Origin: Caballeronia sp. SEWSISQ10-4 2
GTDB taxonomy: Bacteria > Pseudomonadota > Gammaproteobacteria > Burkholderiales > Burkholderiaceae
Assembly (NCBI RefSeq): GCF_030464885.1
Contig: NZ_JALPRJ010000041.1
Location: 1-64,000 of the forward strand
Reading direction: 5' to 3'
Length of the DNA: 64,000 nt
A model generated the notes under the pieces. That model searched no databases and had not been told where the DNA came from. It was given only the letters and a program-made list of their open reading frames with translations. The stretch's first letter is position 1. Every line of letters starts with the position of its first letter. Both the position numbers and the translations under genes were made by a program. Shown one piece after another: positions 9,229 to 18,093 of this stretch.

Positions 9229-10059
9229 ATGGCTCCCACTCCCCATCTCCTTGCAGCAGGTTCCGGATGGCGCGTCCATGACGTCGTCTGCACCGCCAGT
9301 TCGCACGACCGGCCTTTCGAAGAGCAGCACGAGGCCCTGTGCATTGCAGCAGTGATGTCGGGCACGTTCCGCTATCGTTCAACTCAAGGGTCGGCCACGC
9401 TTGCGCCGGGGGCAGTGCTGCTCGGCAATGAACAAAACTGTTATGAATGCAGCCATGAGCACAGCGCCGGGGACCGCTGCCTCTCCTTTCATTTCACACC
9501 TGAGTTCTTCGAGCAAATAATCTCCGCCGTGCCGGGTGCGCGGCGCGTTTCATTCGATGTGCCCAATCTGCCGCCATTACCGGCGTTGATACCCACCGTC
9601 GCGGCAGCGGAGGCTGCGCGTGCCGACGGCGACTTTGCCGCGTTTGAAGAGTTGGCGTTGTGTCTGGCCGGCACGGTGTCGACAGCGTTGGCCGGCGCAA
9701 AGCGGCTCAGGCGCACACCCAGCCCACGCGATGAACGACGGGTCGCCGCCGTTTTGCACAGGATCGAGCGAGAGTCGCATCAGCCGCTTGCGCTGGCGGA
9801 TCTCGCGAGTGAAGCCGCAACCAGTCAATATCACTTTCTGCGTCTGTTTTTGCAGGTCGTAGGCGTGACGCCTCACCAGTACCTCATGCGTACGCGATTG
9901 CACGAGGCGGCCGTGCGTCTTCGCGGGTCCAACGAGAGCGTCTTGAGCGTGGCGCTGGAGACCGGCTTCAATGACGTGTCGACATTCAATAACCACTTCC
10001 GGCGAATCATGGGAATGAGCCCGAGCGCTTATCGTCAACTGAAAGGCGGAGTGGAATAG
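9229..10059 (+). CDS. AraC-family transcriptional regulator
   Basis: A 276-residue regulator with a cupin-like N-terminal part (residues 1-110; GTFRYRST, GNEQNCYECSHEH) and a C-terminal AraC helix-turn-helix (about 170-270; ATSQYHFLRLFLQVVG and TGFNDVSTFNNHFRRI). The frame is open back to 9142, overlapping the divergent lipocalin-like gene by two bases, but ATG 9229 begins the family-like sequence; no strong ribosome site decides it. Only 85 bp separate it from the start of the divergent gene at 9143, which it probably regulates. Confidence 0.85.
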   Translation: MAPTPHLLAAGSGWRVHDVVCTASSHDRPFEEQHEALCIAAVMSGTFRYRSTQGSATLAPGAVLLGNEQNCYECSHEHSAGDRCLSFHFTPEFFEQIISAVPGARRVSFDVPNLPPLPALIPTVAAAEAARADGDFAAFEELALCLAGTVSTALAGAKRLRRTPSPRDERRVAAVLHRIERESHQPLALADLASEAATSQYHFLRLFLQVVGVTPHQYLMRTRLHEAAVRLRGSNESVLSVALETGFNDVSTFNNHFRRIMGMSPSAYRQLKGGVE

Positions 10060-10233
10060 CGTTCACAGGGTTATTGAAAGAAGTGAATCGATAACGTCGC
10101 ACCATGTTTTGATCGGTTTAAGCCGCATTCATAAAATCTGGAAAAGCCATTCCGGCTCACCTATTCTTAATCGATGCGGATGACTGAATAATTAGTGCGC
10201 CACACAACAAAAAAGAACTATCGGGAGACACGC

Positions 10234-11969
10234 ATGTCCAGATCCCGTACGCCGCTTTTCTCCCTGTTTACCTGCTCCGCACTTGGCATGCTCGCACCGG
10301 GCGTAACAGCGCTTGCCGCCGACGAGATACAAGGCGCCGCGACCACTCAAGCGGCATCCATGCCCGACGCACTGCGACCCGTGACACATCAGCAACTCGA
10401 TTCGGCCGGTGGTAACCAGGCTGCGTGGTTGCAGCCCAACGGCTCCTACACCGAAACGCGGTTCGCGCCCGCCACGCAAATCACTCCGGCAAACGTGTCG
10501 AAACTGAGGCCGGCATTCGTGTTTCAGACGGCCGTGATGGAATCGATGGAAACGGCGCCCATCGTGTCGAACGGCGTGATGTTCCTCACCACGTCGTATA
10601 ACCACGTCTATGCCATCGACGCCGTGACCGGCAAGGAATACTGGCATTACAAACACAAGATGGGCTCCGTCACGACCTATTGCTGCGGGCCGAATAACCG
10701 CGGTGTCGCGATCTTCGGCGATCGCTTGTACATGGGCACGCTCGACTCCAAACTCGTCGCACTCGATACCAAGACCGGCAAGCTCCTGTGGGAAACCCAG
10801 ATTGCGGATCCTGAACTTGGCTACTCGGAAACCATGGCGCCAGTCGTGGTCGACGGTAAGGTGCTGATTGGCACGAACGGCGGCGAATACGGCATTCGCG
10901 GTTTTGTGAAAGCGTTCGATGCCGACTCGGGTCAACTTTTGTGGACCTTCTACACCATCCCCGATACAGGGCAGGAAGGCATCTGGGCGGAAAACGATGC
11001 AGTCGGCCGCAACATGAAGCGCGACGTCGCTAACGAAAAGCAGCAACTGGCGGCGAAGGGCGGGGACTTCTACAAGACGCTCGGCGGCGGTGTCTGGATG
11101 ACGCCGGCCATCGACCGGAAAGAACATACGGTGTATTTCGTGGTCGGCAATCCTTCGCCTGACCTGTATGGCGCGGTGCGTCCAGGAGACAATCTTTATA
11201 CGGATTCGCTCGTTGCAATCGATCTCGATACCGGCAAATACAAGTGGCACTACCAATACATCGCCCATGATCTATGGGATCTCGACGCCGCGAGTCCGCC
11301 GATCCTCGTCGACGTGCGGGACAAGAGCGGCCGGATGATTCCGGGCATCATCCACGGCGGCAAGACCGGGTTTATCTATGTGCATGACCGTCGTGATGGA
11401 CACCTGATCCGCTTCTCCGAGGTCATGATTCCGCAAGAGGGTGTATGGACGCTGCCGACGCCAACCGGTGCACGCATGCTGCCGGGCGCGAATGGCGGCG
11501 TGGAATGGTCGCCCATGGCCTTCGATCCGAAAACCCGCATGGCATACGCGGCAAACCTGCATCAGCCGATGACGTACCAGGTTGAAGTGTAGCTTATCCG
11601 GGCGGCAAGCTGTGGCTTGGCGGCGCCTTCAAGACCATTCCTTCGGAAGAGCAATGGGGCAAGCTGGTCGCAGTCAATATCGATACCGGCAAGATCGCGT
11701 GGTCCTATAAGACCGCGCAGCCGTTGATCGGCGGTGTGCTGGCAACCGCTGGCGGTCTCGTCTTCAACGGCGAAGGCAACGGGCTGTTCCGAGCCTTCGA
11801 CGCAGCCACAGGCAAGAAACTCTGGGAGTTCCAGTGCGGTGCGGGTGTCAACGCTCCGGCTGTCTCCTACACCGTTCGCGGCAAGCAATACATCGCGGTC
11901 GCGGCAGGCGGCAATACGCAACTCGACTTCAAGCGCGGCAACAGCGTGCTTGTGTTCGCGTTGCCTTAG
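10234..11969 (+). pseudogene. PQQ-dependent alcohol-type dehydrogenase, frameshifted near 11590
   Basis: A periplasmic quinoprotein dehydrogenase with an eight-bladed propeller. A signal peptide (to about ALAADE) precedes blades with repeated TGK.LW motifs; a vicinal Cys pair (TTYCCGP) and HDLWDLDA with the expected catalytic Asp are present. The first frame stops at TAG 11590-11592 after MTYQVEV; the second resumes at 11592 in the next frame ([13 protein letters not shown]) and runs to 11969 through two more propeller motifs ([21 protein letters not shown]). One missing base around 11590 explains it. ATG 10234 has GGGAGA upstream. Next comes a dihaem cytochrome, the likely electron acceptor. 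It is either a true pseudogene or a sequence error; both halves look otherwise unmutated. Confidence 0.85.
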
Positions 11970-11986
11970 GACGCGGGGACGCGGGG

Positions 11987-12598
11987 ATGCGGGGTCCCAG
12001 GCAGCGTCTTCGAGCTGGACAACGGCATGCGCTTGCGTTGAGTGTGTGCGTGAGTTTCTGGGCGCTTCCTGCCGCCGTTCATGCCGACGCCGATGCTGGC
12101 AAAACCAAGGCGGCGGTCTGCGTTGCGTGCCACGGTCCGATGGGAAATTCGACCAGTCCGGACTATCCGGTTCTGGCCGGTCAGACGGCGCGTTACCTCT
12201 ATCTTGAGCTCCGTGATTTCAAGGCTGGACGTCGCAGTGATCCGCGTATGAGCCCGATGGCGGCTAACCTCTCGCCCGAGGACATGCATGACCTCGCCGA
12301 CTATTTCGCGGCGCAACAGCCGGTGCCGGTTGTTTTCAAGGCCGATCCCATCAAGGTCGACGCCGGCCGCAAGAAGGCCGCCGAAGTCTTGTGCACGATG
12401 TGCCATCTCGGTGGTTTCATCGGGCAGAACGAGATGCCGCGGGTGGCTGGGCAGCACTATCAATACATCGTCAAGCAGCTCGAGGATTCCCGCGCGCGCA
12501 GGCGTACCAACGACGCTGGCAGCATGACAAGCGTGACAACCGGCCTGTCCGAAGCGGATATCGAGAACCTCGCTAATTGCATTGTCAATCTTCAGTAG
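11987..12598 (+). CDS. periplasmic dihaem cytochrome c (c4-like)
   Basis: A 203-residue exported cytochrome with two haem c motifs, CVACH and CTMCH, about 95 residues apart, and distal Met candidates in each half (RMSPMAANLS; AGSMTSVTTG). This two-domain plan is that of cytochrome c4 and of electron acceptors for PQQ dehydrogenases. A hydrophobic segment (LALSVCVSFWALPAAVHA) serves as signal peptide. The frame is open to 11834, but ATG 11987, 18 bases after the dehydrogenase stop, fits best. It is probably co-transcribed with the quinoprotein upstream and accepts its electrons. Confidence 0.85.
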   Translation: MRGPRQRLRAGQRHALALSVCVSFWALPAAVHADADAGKTKAAVCVACHGPMGNSTSPDYPVLAGQTARYLYLELRDFKAGRRSDPRMSPMAANLSPEDMHDLADYFAAQQPVPVVFKADPIKVDAGRKKAAEVLCTMCHLGGFIGQNEMPRVAGQHYQYIVKQLEDSRARRRTNDAGSMTSVTTGLSEADIENLANCIVNLQ

Positions 12599-12655
12599 GC
12601 TGACTTGGTAATTTGACTCAATAAGCCGAGCAAGCTTCTTTTGCGAGTGTGTGAG

Positions 12656-13303
12656 ATGAAGAGAACGTCTGGCTGGCGCACGATTGTTCTTGCGCTCGCC
12701 GCTTTCAGCGGCGTCGTTCGGGCGGCCGACTTGAGCGTCAATGAACAATTGCTCGCGGCGGCGCGCAGCAATGATGAAACGGGCGTGACGCGAGCGCTCG
12801 ACGCAGGCGCCGCTGTTGATTCGCGTAACCGTATCGGCGATACGGCGTTGATCAGCGCCTGCAAGAAGGGCCTGGCGCCGATGGCGCGCGTCCTGATCGA
12901 TCATGGCGCGAACGTCAGCCAGGCCGACGTGCAGGGCGTGACGCCGCTGATGGCTGCGGCGTTCGGCGGATACAAGGAGATCGTTGCGTGGTTGCTTGCT
13001 CATCATGCAGACGTGGCCAGCACGGATCGTGTGGGCAAGACCGCGATCGAATATGCGGCCGGACTTGGACACACCGCCGTGGTCCAGCAACTGCTGGATG
13101 CGGGTGTGGATGTGAACACGGTTTATCACAACCATCTGACGGCACTCATGTGGGCGGCCGGCTACGATCAGATACAGACGGTGTCGCTACTGCTTGCACG
13201 AGGGGCAAAGCGTGACATGCGTGACGATCGCGGCTTGACGGCGAAAGATATCGCGGACCAGACCGGATCGAAGCAGGCCGCGCTGGTTTTATCGAAACAG
13301 TGA
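12656..13303 (+). CDS. exported ankyrin-repeat protein
   Basis: A 215-residue protein with a signal peptide (to about VVRAAD) and about five ankyrin repeats (GDTALISACKKG, GVTPLMAAAFGG, GKTAIEYAAGLG, HLTALMWAAGYD, GLTAKDIADQTG). Such repeats bind proteins; in the periplasm they often sit beside redox enzymes. It follows the cytochrome gene by 57 bp in the same direction and ends 29 bp before the convergent beta-propeller gene. ATG 12656 is preferred over TTG 12641 because the hydrophobic signal begins right after it. A partner or chaperone role for the quinoprotein set is inference. Confidence 0.8.
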   Translation: MKRTSGWRTIVLALAAFSGVVRAADLSVNEQLLAAARSNDETGVTRALDAGAAVDSRNRIGDTALISACKKGLAPMARVLIDHGANVSQADVQGVTPLMAAAFGGYKEIVAWLLAHHADVASTDRVGKTAIEYAAGLGHTAVVQQLLDAGVDVNTVYHNHLTALMWAAGYDQIQTVSLLLARGAKRDMRDDRGLTAKDIADQTGSKQAALVLSKQ

Positions 13304-13332
13304 GCGCGGCTTGCGTCGCTTCCTCTCACGCG

Positions 13333-14505
13333 TCAACGCATGTTGCCCGTGTGCCCCAGCGAATAACGCCCGGGTTGCGGCCAGACGGTCAGGCCATGCG
13401 GTTCCATGCCGACGGCAATAGACGTGACCGCACCGGTCGATGTGTTGATGGCGTACACCACATCGTCGTAGCGGCCCGAGAGCCACAGCATGGTGCCGTC
13501 AGCGCTGACGTTGCCCATGTCCGGGCTGCCGCCGCCTGGAATCGGCCAGGTCGTCAGGACTTTTCGCGTGGCAAAGTCGATGACCGACACACTGCCTTTG
13601 CCATGAGGCGCTCCGTGAACGCGGTTCGATCCGCGATTCGAAACATACAAGTGCTTACCGTCGCGGCTCGGATAGAGGCCGTGCGTGCCGACGCCCGTCG
13701 GGATGAAACCGATCTTCGTGAAGCTGTCGCCATCGATCAGGTAGACGCCATCGGCCATCATGTCGGCGACGTAAAACACACGGCCGTCGGGCGCTACGCG
13801 GATGTCCTGCGGCATGCCCTTCTTGTCGAGTTGCAGATAGCCCACCACCGTCCTATTCACCATATCGATCTTCGCAAGACGTCCGCCGAACTCACAGGTA
13901 AAAAGCGCGTATTTTCCGTCGATGGAAAAGTCCGCATGATTGATCCCCTTGCACTGCGGCACGGACAGGCTGGAGGTCAGCGCCATGGTATGCGGGTCGC
14001 GAAAGTCGAGCCGCGCATGCGCTTCCGCGACGACAATGGCCTCCTTGCCATCCGGCGTGAAATACATGTTGTACGGGTCGTCGACCATCACAGCGTGGCC
14101 GGGCTTGCCCGTCTTCGGGTCGATCGGCGTCAGGCTGCCGTCGGTGCGGCCCTCGGCATTGTTAGCTACCCATAGGGTTTTCAGATCCCATGACGGAACC
14201 ACGTGCTGCGGGCTCAACCCGACGCGATATTTATCGACAACCTTGAGCGTGGCCGGGTCGATCACATACACATCGTTTGAGCGCAGATTGGGCACGTAGA
14301 CCCGAGGCAGAGCATCGGCTACCGATGCACTGAGATGGCCCGCACCCGCTTCGCTATAAAGATTGCTGGTGTCGACCACGGGCGGCATGCCGGGCACAGT
14401 CGCAACGGCGGGCGCGGCGAAGGCAGCGCTCGTTGACCATAAACCGGCGGCCGCAAAGCTGATCGAAGAGACGAGACGCAAGAGGCGGCGGGCACACGAA
14501 TGCAT
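13333..14505 (-). CDS. exported YncE-like YVTN beta-propeller protein
   Basis: A 390-residue secreted protein with a signal peptide (ending near AAFAAP) and successive propeller blades (PRVYVPNLRSNDVYVIDPAT, GKHLYVSNRGSNRV, GTMLWLSGRYDDVVYAINTS). YVTN/YncE propellers frequently accompany PQQ dehydrogenases; their exact role is not settled. ATG 14505 has an AGGA site upstream; the open frame to 14592 is discounted. It lies 55 bp downstream of the creatininase-like gene on the same strand, so the two probably form one transcript that converges on the quinoprotein set. Confidence 0.82.
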   Translation of the reverse strand: MHSCARRLLRLVSSISFAAAGLWSTSAAFAAPAVATVPGMPPVVDTSNLYSEAGAGHLSASVADALPRVYVPNLRSNDVYVIDPATLKVVDKYRVGLSPQHVVPSWDLKTLWVANNAEGRTDGSLTPIDPKTGKPGHAVMVDDPYNMYFTPDGKEAIVVAEAHARLDFRDPHTMALTSSLSVPQCKGINHADFSIDGKYALFTCEFGGRLAKIDMVNRTVVGYLQLDKKGMPQDIRVAPDGRVFYVADMMADGVYLIDGDSFTKIGFIPTGVGTHGLYPSRDGKHLYVSNRGSNRVHGAPHGKGSVSVIDFATRKVLTTWPIPGGGSPDMGNVSADGTMLWLSGRYDDVVYAINTSTGAVTSIAVGMEPHGLTVWPQPGRYSLGHTGNMR

Positions 14506-14560
14506 GGCAGATCCTGTGATTGATTGAAGCACCAGCTCGACGCCGGCGAGGAAGATAGTG

Positions 14561-15376
14561 TCAGCGTCCGGCAGTTTCTTTTTTGATCGCATCGATGGTT
14601 CGCGACACGATCGCGTCTATGCCGGCTTGTCCGAGTTGCGCGGTCGAGTGCCGCGGATCGCCGCCATAAACGCCAACGGAAGATCCCGGCTTGGGCGCAT
14701 TCTTCATGTCGTCGAGCCGTACCATTTGCGGTGCCACTGCGAGCAACAGGGAGGTATCGGCGAGCCCGGCGTGCGTGCCGATCTCGTCGTCCCGAACGCC
14801 GTGCTCACGAAGGATCTGGTCATACCCCGTGGAACTGGTGCCGTAGTACTCGGCCGGGACGAACGCGCGCGCATCCGAACCCGCCCAGCTCTTGTTGAGC
14901 CGTGCAACGACGCGCCGGACGTCGTCCTGATAACCACCGTGATCGCCGAGGAAAACGATGTTGCGAAAGCCGTGGACCTTGAAGCCGTTAGCCGCCGATT
15001 CAAGCGTCTTTTCGAATACATCGTCCGGTACGGTGATGGTGCCGGGGAAACGCATGTGCGAAGTCGGGGGCGCGGTGTTGCCTTCGGGCACATACGCGAT
15101 CACCGGCGCAACGATTGCATTGCCCAGTCCTTCGGCAATGCGTTGCGACAGGATCTTGACCCGCACGTTGTGCTTGCCGAGCGCGACATAAGGACCGGTC
15201 TGCTCGGTCCCGCCGATCGGGACGAGGATGGTTGTCTTGCCCGCATGGATCTCGTCGCGCAGCTCGGTCCACGTCAGGTCCTCGAGCTCGACAGTCTTGG
15301 GCGGAACCGCCAGGGCGATTTGCGCGACGACGAGAAGAAGGGCGGCGCCGACAGCCTGTCGTAAGGGAAAACGCAT
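14561..15376 (-). CDS. exported creatininase-family amidohydrolase, divergent metal site
   Basis: A 271-residue member of the creatininase/MftE fold with a clear signal peptide (LLLVVAQIALAVPP), unusual for this mostly cytoplasmic family. Family blocks are present but altered: the usual EQHGPH reads EQTGPYVALGKHN, the HGG block is FLGDHGGYQDD, and the HAG block is THAGLADTS. So one His ligand is Thr, and other ligands may be shifted. ATG 15376 has GAGGA upstream. It heads a two-gene unit with the beta-propeller protein next to a PQQ dehydrogenase, cytochrome and ankyrin gene. Creatininase homologues also act in mycofactocin peptide maturation (MftE); whether this one cuts a peptide or an amide is unknown. 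Confidence 0.75.
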   Translation of the reverse strand: MRFPLRQAVGAALLLVVAQIALAVPPKTVELEDLTWTELRDEIHAGKTTILVPIGGTEQTGPYVALGKHNVRVKILSQRIAEGLGNAIVAPVIAYVPEGNTAPPTSHMRFPGTITVPDDVFEKTLESAANGFKVHGFRNIVFLGDHGGYQDDVRRVVARLNKSWAGSDARAFVPAEYYGTSSTGYDQILREHGVRDDEIGTHAGLADTSLLLAVAPQMVRLDDMKNAPKPGSSVGVYGGDPRHSTAQLGQAGIDAIVSRTIDAIKKETAGR

Positions 15377-15826
15377 AAATGATCCTCGTGGAAAACTCAG
15401 ATTGGGTCTCGACCCGCGAAGCGTCTTTGCGAGCTCTGACAGGCTCGCGACGCGCAATGCCCTCTAGATTATCTGCATCGTTCGCCGCCGTGAGTGAAAA
15501 CGCGAGATCGAATTCGCAACGCCAAACCAGCCGTTCGCATCAGCGGCACCCCCCATTGCCACGTGTTTTTTTCTGTGAAAGACTTCGTTCATCTGCTGTG
15601 CCGGACATCATTCCGGTATATCAGACAACTGGTTCAGGTGCTCTATCAGGCATCGGCGATCGTTCATGCAAAGAGGGCCGGACCGCGACATCGATTTATG
15701 CAGGCCCATGCCGGGGCATGGGAAGGGCGTTGAACCCAGGGGCTTCTCTGGCCGCCGCCGTCTGCCCATAAGCAATCCCTGAGCAATCCCCAAGCGGACA
15801 TTTTCACTTTCAAGGCTGAGACCCAA
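15377..15826. other. 450-bp divergent intergenic region
   Basis: Lies between the creatininase gene (minus) and the amino-acid binding protein gene (plus). No frame looks like a gene. The notable element is the 18-bp palindrome at 15705-15722. Both promoters should lie here; I could not fix their boxes. Confidence 0.5.
15705..15722. promoter_or_regulatory. perfect palindrome CCCATGCC-GG-GGCATGGG
   Basis: Eight-base arms with a two-base centre, about 105 bp before the start of the amino-acid binding protein gene. It has the size of a dimeric regulator site and no T-run, so an operator is more likely than a terminator. The IclR regulator encoded at 18931 in the same gene set is one candidate binder. 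This assignment is inference. Confidence 0.4.
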
Positions 15827-16660
15827 ATGAGATTTGTCAAAGAAAGCGCACGTATTGCCTGTCTATTCGCGGTGGCTGGTCTGGTGACGCTGGCCGGCTG
15901 CACGAAGGTTGCCGCACCGGCCCAGGACGGGGCGACAGAGTCCACTCTGAAGACGGTCTTGCAGCGCGGTACGCTGCGCGTCGGCGACTGTCTGAGCTTC
16001 GCTCCCTTCGGTTTCTATAACAAGGATGGTGCGCCCGACGGTTACGACGTCGACCTCGCGAAAGAACTGGCGAAGCAAATGGGTGTGAAGCTCGAGGTTG
16101 TCAATACAACGAGCGCCAACCGTATTCCGAACCTGCAAACCAGCAAGGTCGATGTGGTCTTCTGTAATTTCACGCGCAATCTTGAGCGGGCCAAGGAAAT
16201 CGGCTTCACCAATCCCTACGTCGTGGCCAGCGAAGCGCTGCTCGTCAAGAAGAGCAGCGGCATCAAGTCCGTCAAGGACATGTCCAGCCGCACGATCGCG
16301 ACGGTAAAGGGATCCACGAACGGCGACGAAGTGCGCGCACTGAACATGCAGGTGAAGATCCAGGAATTCGACAGTTCGCAGGCCGCCATCCTCGCAGTCA
16401 AGCAAGGCCAGGCCGACGCGATGATCGAAGACAACAACTTCCTCGCTTATCAGGCGTCGCTCGATCCCGAGTTGACCGTGACCGACGAAGCGCTCGTTCC
16501 GCTGGAATACAACGCGTTCGGCGTGAAGGCGGGCGATCAGGTCTGGCTCGATTACCTCAACCTGTTTCTGTTCCAGATCAACGCGTCGAAGATGAACGCC
16601 CAGCTCTATAAGAAGTGGTTCGGAGCCGACCCGCGTTTCCCGTTGAATCCGCAGTACTGA
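15827..16660 (+). CDS. polar amino-acid ABC transporter, substrate-binding lipoprotein
   Basis: A 277-residue type 3 solute-binding protein (SBP_bac_3) with a lipobox LAGC, Cys25 being the lipidated residue. It has the usual blocks GYDVDLAKELAKQMGVKLE and FTNPYVVASEALLVKK with the conserved Arg region before it. It opens a four-gene importer (binding protein, two permeases, ATPase). The ligand is not defined by sequence; a basic or hydroxylated amino acid is plausible because an aminotransferase follows the cassette. Confidence 0.9.
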   Translation: MRFVKESARIACLFAVAGLVTLAGCTKVAAPAQDGATESTLKTVLQRGTLRVGDCLSFAPFGFYNKDGAPDGYDVDLAKELAKQMGVKLEVVNTTSANRIPNLQTSKVDVVFCNFTRNLERAKEIGFTNPYVVASEALLVKKSSGIKSVKDMSSRTIATVKGSTNGDEVRALNMQVKIQEFDSSQAAILAVKQGQADAMIEDNNFLAYQASLDPELTVTDEALVPLEYNAFGVKAGDQVWLDYLNLFLFQINASKMNAQLYKKWFGADPRFPLNPQY

Positions 16661-16714
16661 AGTGCTGAAGCGCCAGCGCCGGTTGCATCGCGCGAGTCTG
16701 AAGATGGAGGAGCA

Positions 16715-17440
16715 ATGAGCTATCAATGGGTGACCCTGTCGGGCTATCTGAACGATTTCGTGCGAGCGGCCTGGCTAACGCTCCAGGTCACGTTGCTGGC
16801 CTTCGTCGTCGCGATGCTGCTCGGCTTGCTGGCCGCACTGGCGAGCACGTCGCGGGTCGCGGTGCTGCGTGCGATCGCCAGTTGTTATATCGAGGTGATC
16901 CGCAACACGCCTGTGCTGCTGCAGATCTTCATTGTTTTCTTCGGCTTGCCGTCGATGGGCATCACGCTCAATGCATATACCGCGGGTGTCATCGCACTTG
17001 GCGTGAATGTCGGCGCGTATTTGGCCGAAGTGTTCAGGGCGGGGATTCAGTCGGTGCCGCGCGGTCAACTGGAGGCGGCTTCCATCCTCGGCCTGGAGCG
17101 TTCGCAGATCTTCATTGAAGTGGTTATGCCGCAGGCTGCGCGCGCCGTGTATCCCGCGATCGTCAACAACCTGATCCAGCTTCTGCTCGGGACTTCGCTG
17201 CTGTCGGCTATCGCGTTGCCGGAACTGACCGGCATGGCGACCGTCATAAACTCGCGCACGTTGCTGTATATCCAGACGTTTACCGTGACGTTGATTGCCT
17301 ATCTTGTGCTGAGCAACTTTTTGTCGTGGATCGCCGGGGTGATTGGGGCGCGCTTGTTTCATCCGCCGCTCGTGTTGCCGAAGCGCACGCGTATGCCGTT
17401 CCTGATCAGGCGGCGCGTGAGTCCTGGAACCGGAGAGTGA
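16715..17440 (+). CDS. polar amino-acid ABC transporter, permease 1
   Basis: A 241-residue inner-membrane permease of the HisMQ type with about five helices and the EAA loop at RGQLEAASILGL followed by MPQAARAVYPAIVNN, the contact for the ATPase. GGAGG lies just before the ATG at 16715. The 3' end is two bases from the ATG of the second permease (17443), so the pair is translationally linked. The C-terminal tail is basic and slightly long for the family. Confidence 0.9.
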   Translation: MSYQWVTLSGYLNDFVRAAWLTLQVTLLAFVVAMLLGLLAALASTSRVAVLRAIASCYIEVIRNTPVLLQIFIVFFGLPSMGITLNAYTAGVIALGVNVGAYLAEVFRAGIQSVPRGQLEAASILGLERSQIFIEVVMPQAARAVYPAIVNNLIQLLLGTSLLSAIALPELTGMATVINSRTLLYIQTFTVTLIAYLVLSNFLSWIAGVIGARLFHPPLVLPKRTRMPFLIRRRVSPGTGE

Positions 17441-17442
17441 AC

Positions 17443-18093
17443 ATGACAAGCGATCTCTTGATGAGCAGCCTGCCCATCCTGCTTCAGGGCCTGCTGACGA
17501 CGCTCATTCTCTCGGTAGCAGCAATCGTGGGCGGGACGCTCGTGGGGCTGCTAGCAGCGGTATTACGGACCTTCGGGCCGTGGGGAACGCCACGACTCGC
17601 CCGGCTCTACACCGAGCTGTTTCGCGGCACGCCGGTCCTGATCACGCTGATGTTCATCTATTTCGGCGTGTCGTATTTCGGTTACGCCATCGATGTCTTC
17701 GCAGCCGGTGTGATAGGGCTCAGCGTCTATCAAGGTGCCTATATTGCAGAGGTTTTCCGCTCGGGGATTGAATCGGTCCAGAAGGGGCAGTGGGAAGTCT
17801 CGCAAATCCTTGGACTAAGCAAGACGCAGGCGTTCTTTTCGGTGATCCTGCCGCAGACTGGCAAGATCGTGCTGCCGCCGTTGATCGGCCAGTATTTGTC
17901 CCTTATCAAGGACACGTCGATTGTCAGCATGATCGGCATGTCCGAGCTGATGCACCAGGGCCAGGCGATTGTCGACCGGATCGGCAAGCCGGTGGAGATT
18001 TATGGTCTCGTCGCCGTGCTGTATTTCGTTGTCTGCTTTCCCCTGTCGCGGTGGGTGCGCCGCCATGATCGAAGAAGGAGCCTGTTGTCATGA
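17443..18093 (+). CDS. polar amino-acid ABC transporter, permease 2
   Basis: A 216-residue HisMQ-type permease that pairs with the product of 16715-17440. The EAA loop reads [18 protein letters not shown] and then [15 protein letters not shown]. The frame is open upstream to 17326, but ATG 17443 follows GGAGAG and begins the first helix. The stop overlaps the ATPase start in an ATGA arrangement at 18090-18093. Confidence 0.9.
   Translation: MTSDLLMSSLPILLQGLLTTLILSVAAIVGGTLVGLLAAVLRTFGPWGTPRLARLYTELFRGTPVLITLMFIYFGVSYFGYAIDVFAAGVIGLSVYQGAYIAEVFRSGIESVQKGQWEVSQILGLSKTQAFFSVILPQTGKIVLPPLIGQYLSLIKDTSIVSMIGMSELMHQGQAIVDRIGKPVEIYGLVAVLYFVVCFPLSRWVRRHDRRRSLLS

Noticed and set aside
11590-11592. 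Programmed frameshift as an explanation for the PQQ dehydrogenase
   Set aside because: No slippery heptamer or downstream structure is evident, so a mutation or error is simpler.
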